Of a DNA stretch of 5,278 nucleotides, positions 1 to 5,172 are shown piece by piece. Both the position numbers and the translations under genes were made by a program. A model generated the notes under the pieces. The model was not told the origin of the DNA and made no database searches. It was given only the letters and a program-made list of their open reading frames with translations. Each line of letters begins with the position of its first letter. Position 1 is the first letter of the stretch. This DNA comes from Lawsonibacter sp. (lineage in GTDB: Bacteria > Bacillota > Clostridia > Oscillospirales > Oscillospiraceae): the NCBI GenBank assembly GCA_022798855.1, contig JAAWNI010000159.1, positions 1 to 5,278 of the forward strand. The letters run 5' to 3'.

Positions 1-321
1 AAGTTCATCCCCGCCCTGTATAAGTCCTTGGGCGTGTACCTGCCCCTGATTACCACCAACTGCACCATCCTGGGCGTGACCATCCTGAACTTGGACAACG
101 GATATGATTTCATCGAGTCCATCGTCTGCGCCGCTGGTGCGGGCATCGGCTTCCTGGTGGCCATGGTCCTCTTCTCCGGCGTGCGCCGCCGGGTGGAGCA
201 GGCTGTCACCCCCAAGTGCTTCGAGGGCCTGCCCATCACGCTGGTGGCCGCCGCGGTGACCTCCCTGTCCTTCATGGGCTTCGGCGGCATCATCGACGCC
301 ATCTTCAACGTTGCGGCTTGA
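1..321 (+). CDS. rnfA: RnfA, electron transport complex membrane subunit (C-terminal part only)
   Basis: RnfA is an integral membrane subunit of the Rnf complex, which links electron flow between ferredoxin and NAD+ to Na+ or H+ movement across the cytoplasmic membrane. The window opens inside the gene. The reading frame starts at base 1 and gives 106 residues, so roughly the first 45% of a usual protein of about 190 residues is missing. The hallmark LPLITTNC segment lies at visible residues 14-21. Its Cys21 matches the conserved RnfA cysteine that, from family knowledge, helps hold an in-membrane [2Fe-2S] cluster together with RnfE. Three hydrophobic helices follow, at about residues 14-31, 43-60 and 78-96. 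The gene ends in TGA 18 nt before rnfB, as expected for the clostridial rnfCDGEAB order. The related NqrE/RnfE proteins share the fold, but the position directly before rnfB supports RnfA. Confidence 0.95.
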   Translation, partial: KFIPALYKSLGVYLPLITTNCTILGVTILNLDNGYDFIESIVCAAGAGIGFLVAMVLFSGVRRRVEQAVTPKCFEGLPITLVAAAVTSLSFMGFGGIIDAIFNVAA

Positions 322-339
322 TAGGAGGGGGAGTGTAGT

Positions 340-1140
340 ATGAATCCAATTTTAATGGCAATTATCCTGGTTACCGTGGTCGGCCTGATCGGCGCGGTGA
401 TTCTGGTGGCCGCTTCTATCTTCATGTATGTCCCCGTGGACGAGCGGGTGGAGAAGATCACCGCCGTGCTGGCCGGGGCCAACTGCGGCGCCTGCGGCTG
501 CGCCGGCTGCGCCGACTACGCCAAGAGCATCGTGGAGGACGGCAACGCCGTCAACAAGTGCACCCCCGGCGGAGCTGCCTGCGCCGCCAAGGTGGCGGAG
601 ATCATGGGTGTGGACGCCGGCTCCACCACCCCCATGAAGGCGGTGGTGGCCTGCTCCGGCACCTGCGATAAGACGGGGAAAAAGTACGAGTTCCAGGGCA
701 TCCAGAGCTGCCAGGCCGTCAAGGGCTTCTACGGCGGCGACGGGCTGTGCAAGTTCGGATGCCTGGGCTACGGCGACTGCACCCGGGCCTGCGCCTTCGA
801 CGCCATCCACATTGTGGACGGCATCGCCAAGGTGGACCGGGAGAAGTGCACCGGCTGCGGCGCCTGCGCCGCAATTTGCCCCAACGCTGTCATCTCCATT
901 GTCCCCGAGCACAAGCGCAAGCCTGTGGTCCTGTGCCAGAACAAGGACAAGGGCGCCGACACCCGGAAGGCCTGCACCGCCGGCTGTATCGGCTGTATGA
1001 AGTGCGCCAAGGCCTGCCCCAAGGAGGCCATCACCGTGGAGAACTTCCTGGCCAAGATCGACCAGGAGAAGTGCGTGGGCTGTCAGATCTGCGTGAAGGA
1101 GTGCCCCATGGGGGTCATCCACGTGCCGGGCGCGGAGTAA
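340..1140 (+). CDS. rnfB: RnfB, multi-cluster iron-sulfur subunit of the Rnf complex
   Basis: RnfB is the membrane-anchored iron-sulfur subunit that probably takes electrons from reduced ferredoxin and passes them into the Rnf complex. The 266-residue product has an N-terminal membrane anchor (about residues 5-29). Next comes the RnfB-type FeS domain with Cys49, Cys52, Cys57 and Cys74 (C-x2-C-x4-C-x16-C). A cysteine-rich middle follows (Cys105, 109, 124, 137, 141, 147, 151). Three classical ferredoxin C-x2-C-x2-C-x3-C-P sites begin at Cys170, Cys216 and Cys245. There are 27 cysteines in all, enough for at least five [4Fe-4S] clusters, in line with the large RnfB proteins of clostridia. The ATG is preceded by AGGAGGGG at 323-330, with 9 nt spacing, which settles the start. 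It is the last gene of the operon, and a hairpin follows 41 nt after the stop. Identification is firm; the exact cluster count is inference. Confidence 0.97.
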   Translation: MNPILMAIILVTVVGLIGAVILVAASIFMYVPVDERVEKITAVLAGANCGACGCAGCADYAKSIVEDGNAVNKCTPGGAACAAKVAEIMGVDAGSTTPMKAVVACSGTCDKTGKKYEFQGIQSCQAVKGFYGGDGLCKFGCLGYGDCTRACAFDAIHIVDGIAKVDREKCTGCGACAAICPNAVISIVPEHKRKPVVLCQNKDKGADTRKACTAGCIGCMKCAKACPKEAITVENFLAKIDQEKCVGCQICVKECPMGVIHVPGAE

Positions 1141-1181
1141 GTCCCCGAAAGGGAAAAAGCAGCCAAAAAGAACTTGAATGC

Positions 1182-1209
1182 GAAAGCCCCGCCATCAGGC
1201 GGGGCTTTC
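1182..1209 (+). terminator. Hairpin after rnfB, probable transcription terminator
   Basis: A perfect 12-bp stem, GAAAGCCCCGCC with GGCGGGGCTTTC, closes an ATCA loop. The stem lies 41 nt after the rnfB stop. The T tract on the plus strand is weak (CTTTC within the arm, then AGCTT), so termination may be partial. On the minus strand a TTCTTTTT run lies several bases past the stem. The hairpin could therefore also act on transcripts coming from the convergent hicB side. Confidence 0.7.
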
Positions 1210-1235
1210 AGCTTATCGAAAACCAATTTAATTTG

Positions 1236-1286
1236 TCCTCCCTCTTTGAGGGAGCTGGCGCCGCCCCAGGCGGTGGCTGAGGGAGT
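1236..1286 (+). repeat. Palindromic GC-rich intergenic repeat, copy 1
   Basis: Two adjacent hairpins are visible. CTCCCTC (1238-1244) pairs with GAGGGAG (1248-1254) over a TTT loop. GCCGCC (1260-1265) pairs with GGCGGT (1269-1274) over CCA. A second GAGGGAG at 1279-1285 can pair with the same CTCCCTC arm, so two folds are possible: a small stem, or a long outer stem enclosing the inner hairpin. The core GGGAGCTGGCGCCGCC at 1250-1265 matches 14 of 16 bases of a second copy at 3051-3066. I recall similar REP-like elements in intergenic DNA of Oscillospiraceae. It lies between the convergent ends of rnfB and hicB and may serve as a 3' end or stabilising structure. Confidence 0.75.
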
Positions 1287-1330
1287 AAAACAGCGATTTT
1301 ATACTACTTTTTCATTGCTTAGGGAGCCCT

Positions 1331-1537
1331 TTATGCGTATTTCAGGCGGCCTTTGGGTTCCGGTATGGGCCGGCCCAGTTCCTGAGCGGTTTCAATCCAC
1401 TCCTGAGCAATCCGTTCCACGTTATGGAGGGCCTCCTTTGCCGTAAGGCCGTCGGCCATGCACCCGGCAAGCTCGGGAATCTCTGCAATATAAGCGTTAT
1501 CTTCTTCACTCCAGTAAATGATAGTCTCATATTTCAT
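1331..1537 (-). CDS. hicB: HicB-family antitoxin (short form)
   Basis: HicB is the antitoxin of the type II HicA-HicB pair. It binds HicA and blocks its RNA-cleaving activity. The 68-residue protein is almost entirely the HicB/UPF0150-like domain: an N-terminal strand pair with YWSEEDNAYIAEIPEL (residues 8-23), the GCMADG turn (25-30), a helix rich in Glu and Ala (33-54) and the closing GRPIPEPKGR (55-64). No C-terminal helix-turn-helix or ribbon-helix-helix domain is present, so this version is unlikely to bind DNA alone; short HicBs of this build are common. Its ATG overlaps the hicA stop as ATGA. It is preceded by a full-strength SD, GGAGGTGA (plus-strand positions 1544-1551), spaced 6 nt and lying inside the end of hicA. 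The gene is more AT-rich than the surrounding rnf and tsa genes. Confidence 0.9.
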   Translation of the reverse strand: MKYETIIYWSEEDNAYIAEIPELAGCMADGLTAKEALHNVERIAQEWIETAQELGRPIPEPKGRLKYA

Positions 1538-1791
1538 ACCACATCACCTCCTAATCGGTAACGCAAAATAATAGCTCGTATCTGCTTTACTTGATAAGGT
1601 TTAGCTTTTCCGTTTTTCGGCTGGATGTTGATGATTTCTTCGATTCCATCCTTAGTGTATATGAAATGGCCGCCTTTGATTCGGCTTTGAAAGCCCAGAC
1701 GTTCCAAAATCAGCTGTAAATCAGAAAAAGAAATGTCCTGATCCTTTGCGCCACTCAAAACGGAGAGCAGCAGTTTTTTATACTGACTCAT
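1534..1791 (-). CDS. hicA: HicA-family mRNA interferase toxin
   Basis: HicA toxins have a double-stranded-RNA-binding-like fold and cleave mRNA in a translation-independent way, halting growth until HicB neutralises them. The 85-residue product shows the family core: LGFQSRIKGGHFIYTKDG at residues 32-49, with His42 in the position of the catalytic histidine (usually Gly-Ser-His, here Gly-Gly-His), then an IINIQP strand (53-58) and a basic C-terminal helix KPYQVKQIRAII (64-75). An N-terminal extension of about 20 residues matches the longer HicA subgroup. The ATG follows the rodA stop by 16 nt, with an AGGAG SD (plus-strand positions 1802-1806) spaced 10 nt. Toxin before antitoxin is the standard hicAB order. 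The active-site His is intact, so the gene is probably functional. The base composition is clearly AT-richer than that of rodA, which hints at acquisition. Confidence 0.88.
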   Translation of the reverse strand: MSQYKKLLLSVLSGAKDQDISFSDLQLILERLGFQSRIKGGHFIYTKDGIEEIINIQPKNGKAKPYQVKQIRAIILRYRLGGDVV

Positions 1792-1807
1792 TTTTAAGAC
1801 GCTCCTG

Positions 1808-3016
1808 TTAGATTCTGCTCCGGTCCCGCAGCCAGCTGGGCATAGGCCGGGCCTTGACGCTGGAGACGATGCCCATGGCGGCGAAGAGGGTGATAATGGA
1901 GGAGCCGCCGTAGCTGATGAAGGGGAGGGTCAGGCCCATGACGGGCAGGACAAATAGGCACATGCCCACGTTAAAGGTGATCTGGGACAGCAGCATCCCC
2001 GCCATGCCCATGCAGACGTAGGCGTTGAAGGGGGAGCTGGCGTGCCGTCCCACCCAAAGGCACCGCAGAACGATGAGGGACAGCAGGAGCAGCAGGGCCA
2101 TACAGCCCACCAGCCCCAGCTCCTCGCCGCAGACGGCGTAAATGAAGTCGGTGTGCCGGGCGGGGAGGGCTTCCTTGTTGAGGGAGTGGGTCTGGATCCC
2201 CTGGAGGTAGCCCTGGCCGAACAGCTTTCCGGAACCGATGGCCAAAATAGAGCGGGTCTGCTGCCAGCCCCTCCCGCTGACGTCCAGGCTGTGGTCAAAG
2301 ACCACGCGGAACCGCATGATCCGGTAGTCGGTCCACCAGCGGGTTTCGGGCAGGAAGAACAGCCAGAAAACCACCACCGCCAGCACCAGGCCGCCGCCCA
2401 CTAAGACGAACCACCGCAGCTTGACCCCGGAGGCCCAGGCCATGGAGACGAAAATCATCAGGTAGATGACGCACATGCCGAAGTCGCCGCAGACGGCGGC
2501 GATCAGCCCCAGCATAAGGACGGTGTGCCCGCCGATTTGGAGGATGGAGGGAATGGAGCTGATGTTCTGCTCCCGGTCCTGAATTTTCACGATTTGCAGG
2601 GCCAGCAGCAGGATAAAGGATATCTTGACGATCTCATTGGGCTGGACGTCCATGGGGAATTTTGGGATAATGCGGGAGATGACCAGCCAGTTCAGGTTGC
2701 CGGAGTTGTAATCCTCACCCAGGGGGGTGAGGAGCAGAAGGATAAACACCACGTTAAAGGCCAGCAGCAGCTTCCAGCGTTTTTCCAGGAAGAGCTGAAA
2801 ATCCACGAAGGTGAGCAGCACATAGGCCGCCACGCCCAGCAGGATGGCGATAGCCTGTATGATTACAGGGCGGGTGATGAGCTGATCCGGGTACTGGTAT
2901 TGGGTGGCGGAGTAGATCAGGGCCAGTCCGAAGGTGCTGGCCGCCAGACACAGAGCCAGCAGGATCACATCGCCCTTTTTAAAAAATTCCCTGATGGGAG
3001 AAAACAGCAGGCTCAC
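1808..3016 (-). CDS. rodA: SEDS-family peptidoglycan glycosyltransferase, RodA type
   Basis: RodA polymerises lipid II into glycan strands for cell-wall elongation, working with a class B penicillin-binding protein. The 402-residue product has about ten hydrophobic membrane segments and the SEDS landmarks in order: QPNEIVKI (residues 125-132), GDFG (177-180), GRGWQQTRSILAIGSG (248-263), LPARHTDFIYAVCGEELG (284-301) and LPFISYGGSS (364-373). Asp290 in HTDF fits the catalytic aspartate known for RodA. The usual Glu of LPE before HTDF is Ala here, with Arg next to it. The start is GTG, chosen for a strong GGAGGTGA SD just upstream (plus-strand positions 3021-3029). Length and the LNW-to-QPNE spacing favour RodA over FtsW or SpoVE, although paralogues cannot be fully excluded without the neighbouring mre genes. 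The hicAB pair follows directly, and a palindromic repeat sits in its leader. Confidence 0.92.
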   Translation of the reverse strand: MSLLFSPIREFFKKGDVILLALCLAASTFGLALIYSATQYQYPDQLITRPVIIQAIAILLGVAAYVLLTFVDFQLFLEKRWKLLLAFNVVFILLLLTPLGEDYNSGNLNWLVISRIIPKFPMDVQPNEIVKISFILLLALQIVKIQDREQNISSIPSILQIGGHTVLMLGLIAAVCGDFGMCVIYLMIFVSMAWASGVKLRWFVLVGGGLVLAVVVFWLFFLPETRWWTDYRIMRFRVVFDHSLDVSGRGWQQTRSILAIGSGKLFGQGYLQGIQTHSLNKEALPARHTDFIYAVCGEELGLVGCMALLLLLSLIVLRCLWVGRHASSPFNAYVCMGMAGMLLSQITFNVGMCLFVLPVMGLTLPFISYGGSSIITLFAAMGIVSSVKARPMPSWLRDRSRI

Positions 3017-3038
3017 GGCCTCACCTCCGCTTCTCAGG

Positions 3039-3098
3039 CCCCCTTCTCAAGGGGGCTGGTGCCGCCGTGGGGCGGTCCCTCCCTTTGGCGGGGGAGGG
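3039..3098 (-). repeat. Palindromic GC-rich repeat, copy 2, in the rodA upstream region
   Basis: Three consecutive stems are visible: CCCCCTT with AAGGGGG (3039-3045 and 3049-3055), GCCGCC with GGCGGT (3061-3066 and 3071-3076), and CCCTCCC with GGGAGGG (3077-3083 and 3092-3098). The core GGGGGCTGGTGCCGCC (3051-3066) matches copy 1 at 14 of 16 positions and has the same orientation. Paired-arm differences such as CTCCCTC versus CCCCCTT keep pairing intact, which suggests the fold is what is kept. It lies about 10 nt upstream of the rodA SD on the minus strand, so a transcript from the predicted rodA promoter would carry it in its 5' leader. Confidence 0.72.
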
Positions 3099-3118
3099 GT
3101 TGCGAAAATCACCCATAT

Positions 3119-3146
3119 ATTTTATCACATTTTGCTGGAAACGCAA
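3119..3146 (-). promoter_or_regulatory. Candidate rodA promoter (minus strand)
   Basis: Read on the minus strand, TTGCGT (plus-strand positions 3141-3146) and TAAAAT (3119-3124) are separated by 16 bp and resemble -35 and -10 boxes for the housekeeping sigma factor. The -35 match is weak. The region is a small AT-rich island in GC-rich surroundings. Transcription would start near 3112 and give a leader of roughly 95 nt containing repeat copy 2. This is a pattern-based prediction only. Confidence 0.45.
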
Positions 3147-3165
3147 ACCCTATCTGTGCTATAAT
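3136..3165 (+). promoter_or_regulatory. Candidate promoter for tsaE-tsaB-upp
   Basis: A perfect TATAAT lies at 3160-3165. It is preceded by TG at 3157-3158, giving an extended -10 (TGCTATAAT). The -35 is poor: TGGAAA at 3136-3141 with 18 bp spacing is the best option. An extended -10 often compensates for this. The start of transcription would be near 3172, giving a leader of about 35 nt before the chosen tsaE start. The upstream half overlaps the proposed rodA promoter on the other strand. Confidence 0.6.
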
Positions 3166-3206
3166 GCTTGAGAACCTGAAAATTTTCTGTGAACGGGGGG
3201 ACGGTG

Positions 3207-3632
3207 GTGGAATTTATCACCAACAGCGAGGGCGAGACGGAAGCTCTGGGCGTCCGGCTGGCTGAGGCGCTGGCGCCTGGGGCGGTAATCGCCTTCACCG
3301 GCGGCCTGGGGGCGGGGAAGACCGCCTTCACCCGGGGGCTGGCCCGGGGGCTTGGAATCGCGGACCGGGTGGCCAGCCCCACCTTTACCATTGTCAACGA
3401 GTACGAGGGGGGACGGCTGCCCCTGTTCCACTTCGACATGTACCGCCTGGGCTCCTCCGACGAGCTCTTTGATATCGGCTGGGAGGACTACCTGGCCCGG
3501 GGAGGGGTGTGCGCCGTGGAGTGGAGCGAGAACGTGGCCGGCGCTCTGGAGGAGGGGGCCATTTTGGTGGACATCTGCCGGGGCGCACTGGACGGCCAGC
3601 GGATTGTGTCCATTGAGGGGGTGGAGCTGTGA
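3207..3632 (+). CDS. tsaE: TsaE, ATPase of tRNA t6A37 biosynthesis
   Basis: TsaE is the P-loop ATPase that works with TsaB and TsaD to transfer threonylcarbamoyl to A37 of ANN-decoding tRNAs in the cytoplasm. From this start the protein has 141 residues. The Walker A motif GGLGAGKT is at 32-39, SPTF at 57-60, HFDMYRL at 75-81 and VEWSE at 104-108, all in the usual order. Three in-frame GTG codons compete as start. The one at 3189 has no SD and would lie only about 17 nt from the predicted transcription start. Those at 3204 and 3207 follow a G-run (3195-3200), and 3207 has the better 6-nt spacing. The product then begins MEFITNSEGET, as is normal for the family. The stop overlaps tsaB as GTGA, so the two are likely translationally coupled, fitting their joint function. 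Confidence 0.93.
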   Translation: MEFITNSEGETEALGVRLAEALAPGAVIAFTGGLGAGKTAFTRGLARGLGIADRVASPTFTIVNEYEGGRLPLFHFDMYRLGSSDELFDIGWEDYLARGGVCAVEWSENVAGALEEGAILVDICRGALDGQRIVSIEGVEL

Positions 3633-4402
3633 ACATTTTAGCCTTGGAGTCGTCGGCAACGGCCTGCTCCGCCGCCCTGTGCCGGGACGGGCGGCTGATT
3701 GCCCAGTCCTTCCAGTGCGGCGGGCTGACCCATAGCCGCACTCTGCTGCCCATGGTGGACGACATGCTGAAAAATTGCGGCGGGGCGCTGGACCAGGTGG
3801 ACGTTGTGGCTGTGGCCGCCGGACCGGGGTCGTTTACAGGCCTGCGCATCGGGGTGGCCACCGCAAAGGGGCTGGCCTGGGCGGGGGGGATGCCCTGCGC
3901 GCCCTGCTCCACGCTGGAGTCCATGGCCTGGCCGCTGGCCCACATGGAGGGGAAGCTGATCGTCTGCGCCATGGACGCCCGGCGGAAGCAGGTGTACAAC
4001 GCCCTGTTCCGGGGCAGGGGGGGGCGGCTGGAGCGGCTCAGCCCCGACCGGGCCATCTCCCTGGAGGAGCTGGGGGCGGAGCTGAAAAATTTCCCGGAAG
4101 AGAAAATAGTCGTTGGCGACGGGGCCCAGTTGTGTTATAATACCCTGAGAGAGGAAGTTTCCGGCCTGGCTTTGGCCCCCGTCCATCTGCGGACGCAGAG
4201 CGCGTGGGGGGTGGCCCGGGCGGCGGAGGAGCTGGCCGCTTCCGGAGGCCTGGTGTCCGGGGCGGAGCTGGCTCCCGTCTACCACCGCCTGTCCCAGGCG
4301 GAACGGGAGCGGCTGGAACGGGAGCGGGCCGCCGAGATTGCCGGCCCCACAGAGATAGATAGTAGTCACAATGATTTACAAGGAGTGGATAAACATGTAT
4401 AA
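3629..4402 (+). CDS. tsaB: TsaB, t6A synthesis partner protein (YeaZ family)
   Basis: TsaB is an inactive paralogue of TsaD that dimerises with it and supports threonylcarbamoyladenosine formation on tRNA. The 257-residue product has the ASKHA-type N-terminal ILALESSATACSAAL (residues 3-17), with Glu in place of the usual first Asp. Then follow GGLTHSRTLLPMVDDML (31-47), AGPGSFTGLRIG (64-75) and MDARRKQVYNALF (115-127), and the conserved tail APVYHRLSQAERERLE (215-230). It starts with GTG inside the tsaE stop (GTGA), with GAGGGGG at 3615-3621 as SD. The last 25 or so residues are less conserved and their codons become AT-rich, where the sequence must also supply the upp SD. No tsaD or rimI follows, although they often do in other Firmicutes. 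A promoter-like sequence lies inside the gene at 4113-4141. Confidence 0.95.
   Translation: MNILALESSATACSAALCRDGRLIAQSFQCGGLTHSRTLLPMVDDMLKNCGGALDQVDVVAVAAGPGSFTGLRIGVATAKGLAWAGGMPCAPCSTLESMAWPLAHMEGKLIVCAMDARRKQVYNALFRGRGGRLERLSPDRAISLEELGAELKNFPEEKIVVGDGAQLCYNTLREEVSGLALAPVHLRTQSAWGVARAAEELAASGGLVSGAELAPVYHRLSQAERERLERERAAEIAGPTEIDSSHNDLQGVDKHV
4113..4141 (+). promoter_or_regulatory. Promoter-like sequence inside tsaB, possibly for upp
   Basis: TTGGCG (4113-4118) and a perfect TATAAT (4136-4141) are 17 bp apart, and TG at 4133-4134 adds an extended -10. The -10 falls on the Cys-Tyr-Asn codons TGT TAT AAT of tsaB; the other two Tyr codons in the gene are TAC. Transcription would start near 4148, about 247 nt before upp. 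It may give upp expression independent of tsaEB. This is a motif match only, in coding DNA. Confidence 0.45.
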
Positions 4403-5030
4403 CGAAAAGGTACACATTTTGGACCACCCGCTGCTTCAGCACAAGCTGACCATCCTCCGGGACGAGAACACCGGCGTGAAGGAGTTTCGGGAGATTGTCT
4501 CTGAAATTGCCGCTCTGGAGTGCTACGAGGCCACCCGGGACCTGCCCCTGGAGGACGTCCAGGTGAAAACCCCTATCACAACGGGCACCTTTAAGACGCT
4601 GGCGGGCAAAAAGCTGGCTGTGGTGCCCATCCTCCGGGCCGGGCTGGGCATGGTGGACGGCATCATTAAGATGATCCCCTCCGCCAAGGTGGGCCACATC
4701 GGCCTGTATCGGGACCCGGAGACCCACAAGCCGGTGGAGTATTATTGCAAAATGCCCGCCGACATCGCTGAGCGGGACGTTATTATTCTGGACCCCATGC
4801 TGGCCACCGGAGGCTCCGCCTCCGCCGCCATCACCTTTATGAAGGGCTACGGCTGCAAGCACATCAAGCTGATGAACGTGCTGGCCGCCCCCGAGGGGAT
4901 CGAGTGTGTTGTCAAGGACCATCCGGACGTGGATATTTACGTGGCCGGGGTGGATGAGAAGCTGAACGACCACGCCTATATCGTCCCCGGACTGGGCGAC
5001 GCCGGCGACCGCATTTTCGGTACCAAATAA
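4395..5030 (+). CDS. upp: Uracil phosphoribosyltransferase
   Basis: Upp converts uracil and PRPP to UMP and pyrophosphate, the main uracil salvage step, in the cytoplasm. The 211-residue protein has the usual family length. Landmarks are VVPILRAGLGMVDG at 76-89, the PRPP-binding loop VIILDPMLATGGSASAAI at 129-146 and the uracil-binding end VPGLGDAGDRIFGTK at 197-211. An in-frame ATG at 4371 would add eight residues, but AAGGAG at 4380-4385 sits 9 nt before the ATG at 4395, and bacterial Upp proteins begin near MYNEKVHILDHP. The gene overlaps the end of tsaB by 8 nt in another frame, so it is likely cotranscribed and coupled with tsaEB. No PyrR-type leader is visible. A strong terminator follows 17 nt after the stop. 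Confidence 0.97.
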   Translation: MYNEKVHILDHPLLQHKLTILRDENTGVKEFREIVSEIAALECYEATRDLPLEDVQVKTPITTGTFKTLAGKKLAVVPILRAGLGMVDGIIKMIPSAKVGHIGLYRDPETHKPVEYYCKMPADIAERDVIILDPMLATGGSASAAITFMKGYGCKHIKLMNVLAAPEGIECVVKDHPDVDIYVAGVDEKLNDHAYIVPGLGDAGDRIFGTK

Positions 5031-5047
5031 TTATTTGAGACGGTTTA

Positions 5048-5084
5048 AAAAGCCCGGATTCTCCTGTAGAGAATCCGGGCTTTT
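5048..5084 (+). terminator. Strong intrinsic terminator after upp
   Basis: A perfect 16-bp stem, AAAAGCCCGGATTCTC (5048-5063) with GAGAATCCGGGCTTTT (5069-5084), closes a CTGTA loop. The right arm ends in TTTT, and an A-run opens the left arm, so it could work in both directions. It most likely ends the tsaE-tsaB-upp transcript. Confidence 0.9.
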
Positions 5085-5106
5085 GGCTTAGGAGCGGCGA
5101 AAATTT

Positions 5107-5172
5107 AGAACCTGTATTCATAAGTGAAAGGGCCCGTCCAGACGGTCGTTTGAGATTGTGAATACAGGTTCT
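5107..5172. repeat. 66-bp element with perfect 14-bp inverted ends
   Basis: AGAACCTGTATTCA (5107-5120) is the exact reverse complement of TGAATACAGGTTCT (5159-5172). The 38-nt interior contains a small CCGT/ACGG pairing around CAG. No reading frame of note and no clear target-site duplication were seen at the ends. It could be a very small MITE-like insertion, a structured RNA or a protein binding site. The long gap between the arms makes it different from the terminator just upstream. Confidence 0.7.

Noticed and set aside
352..1122. Long open frame on the minus strand opposite rnfB
   Set aside because: Its product is low-complexity, rich in Gly, Ala, His and Leu, as expected from the antisense of a GC-rich cysteine-rich gene; rnfB on the plus strand has clear family motifs and a strong SD.
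1174..1446. Plus-strand open frame between rnfB and hicB
   Set aside because: It reads through the terminator hairpin and palindromic repeat and overlaps hicB on the other strand, with no good SD or family likeness.
3189..3206. GTG at 3189 as the tsaE start
   Set aside because: It has no SD and leaves almost no leader after the predicted promoter; the G-run at 3195-3200 favours 3207, with 3204 as the next choice.
2525..3265. Plus-strand open frame of 246 codons across the rodA start region
   Set aside because: It runs antisense to conserved RodA motifs, crosses the intergenic repeat and tsaE promoter, and its product looks like no protein family.
4371..4394. ATG at 4371 as the upp start
   Set aside because: The AAGGAG SD lies inside this extension and serves the ATG at 4395, which gives the usual Upp N-terminus and length.
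4038..4973. Minus-strand open frame of 311 codons opposite tsaB and upp
   Set aside because: It is antisense to two well-recognised genes and gives a Pro/Gly/His-rich product typical of shadow frames.
5107..5172. Integron attC site or riboswitch
   Set aside because: The 14-bp arms are perfectly paired without the unpaired bases and core sites of attC, no integrase is near, and no known riboswitch core was recognised.
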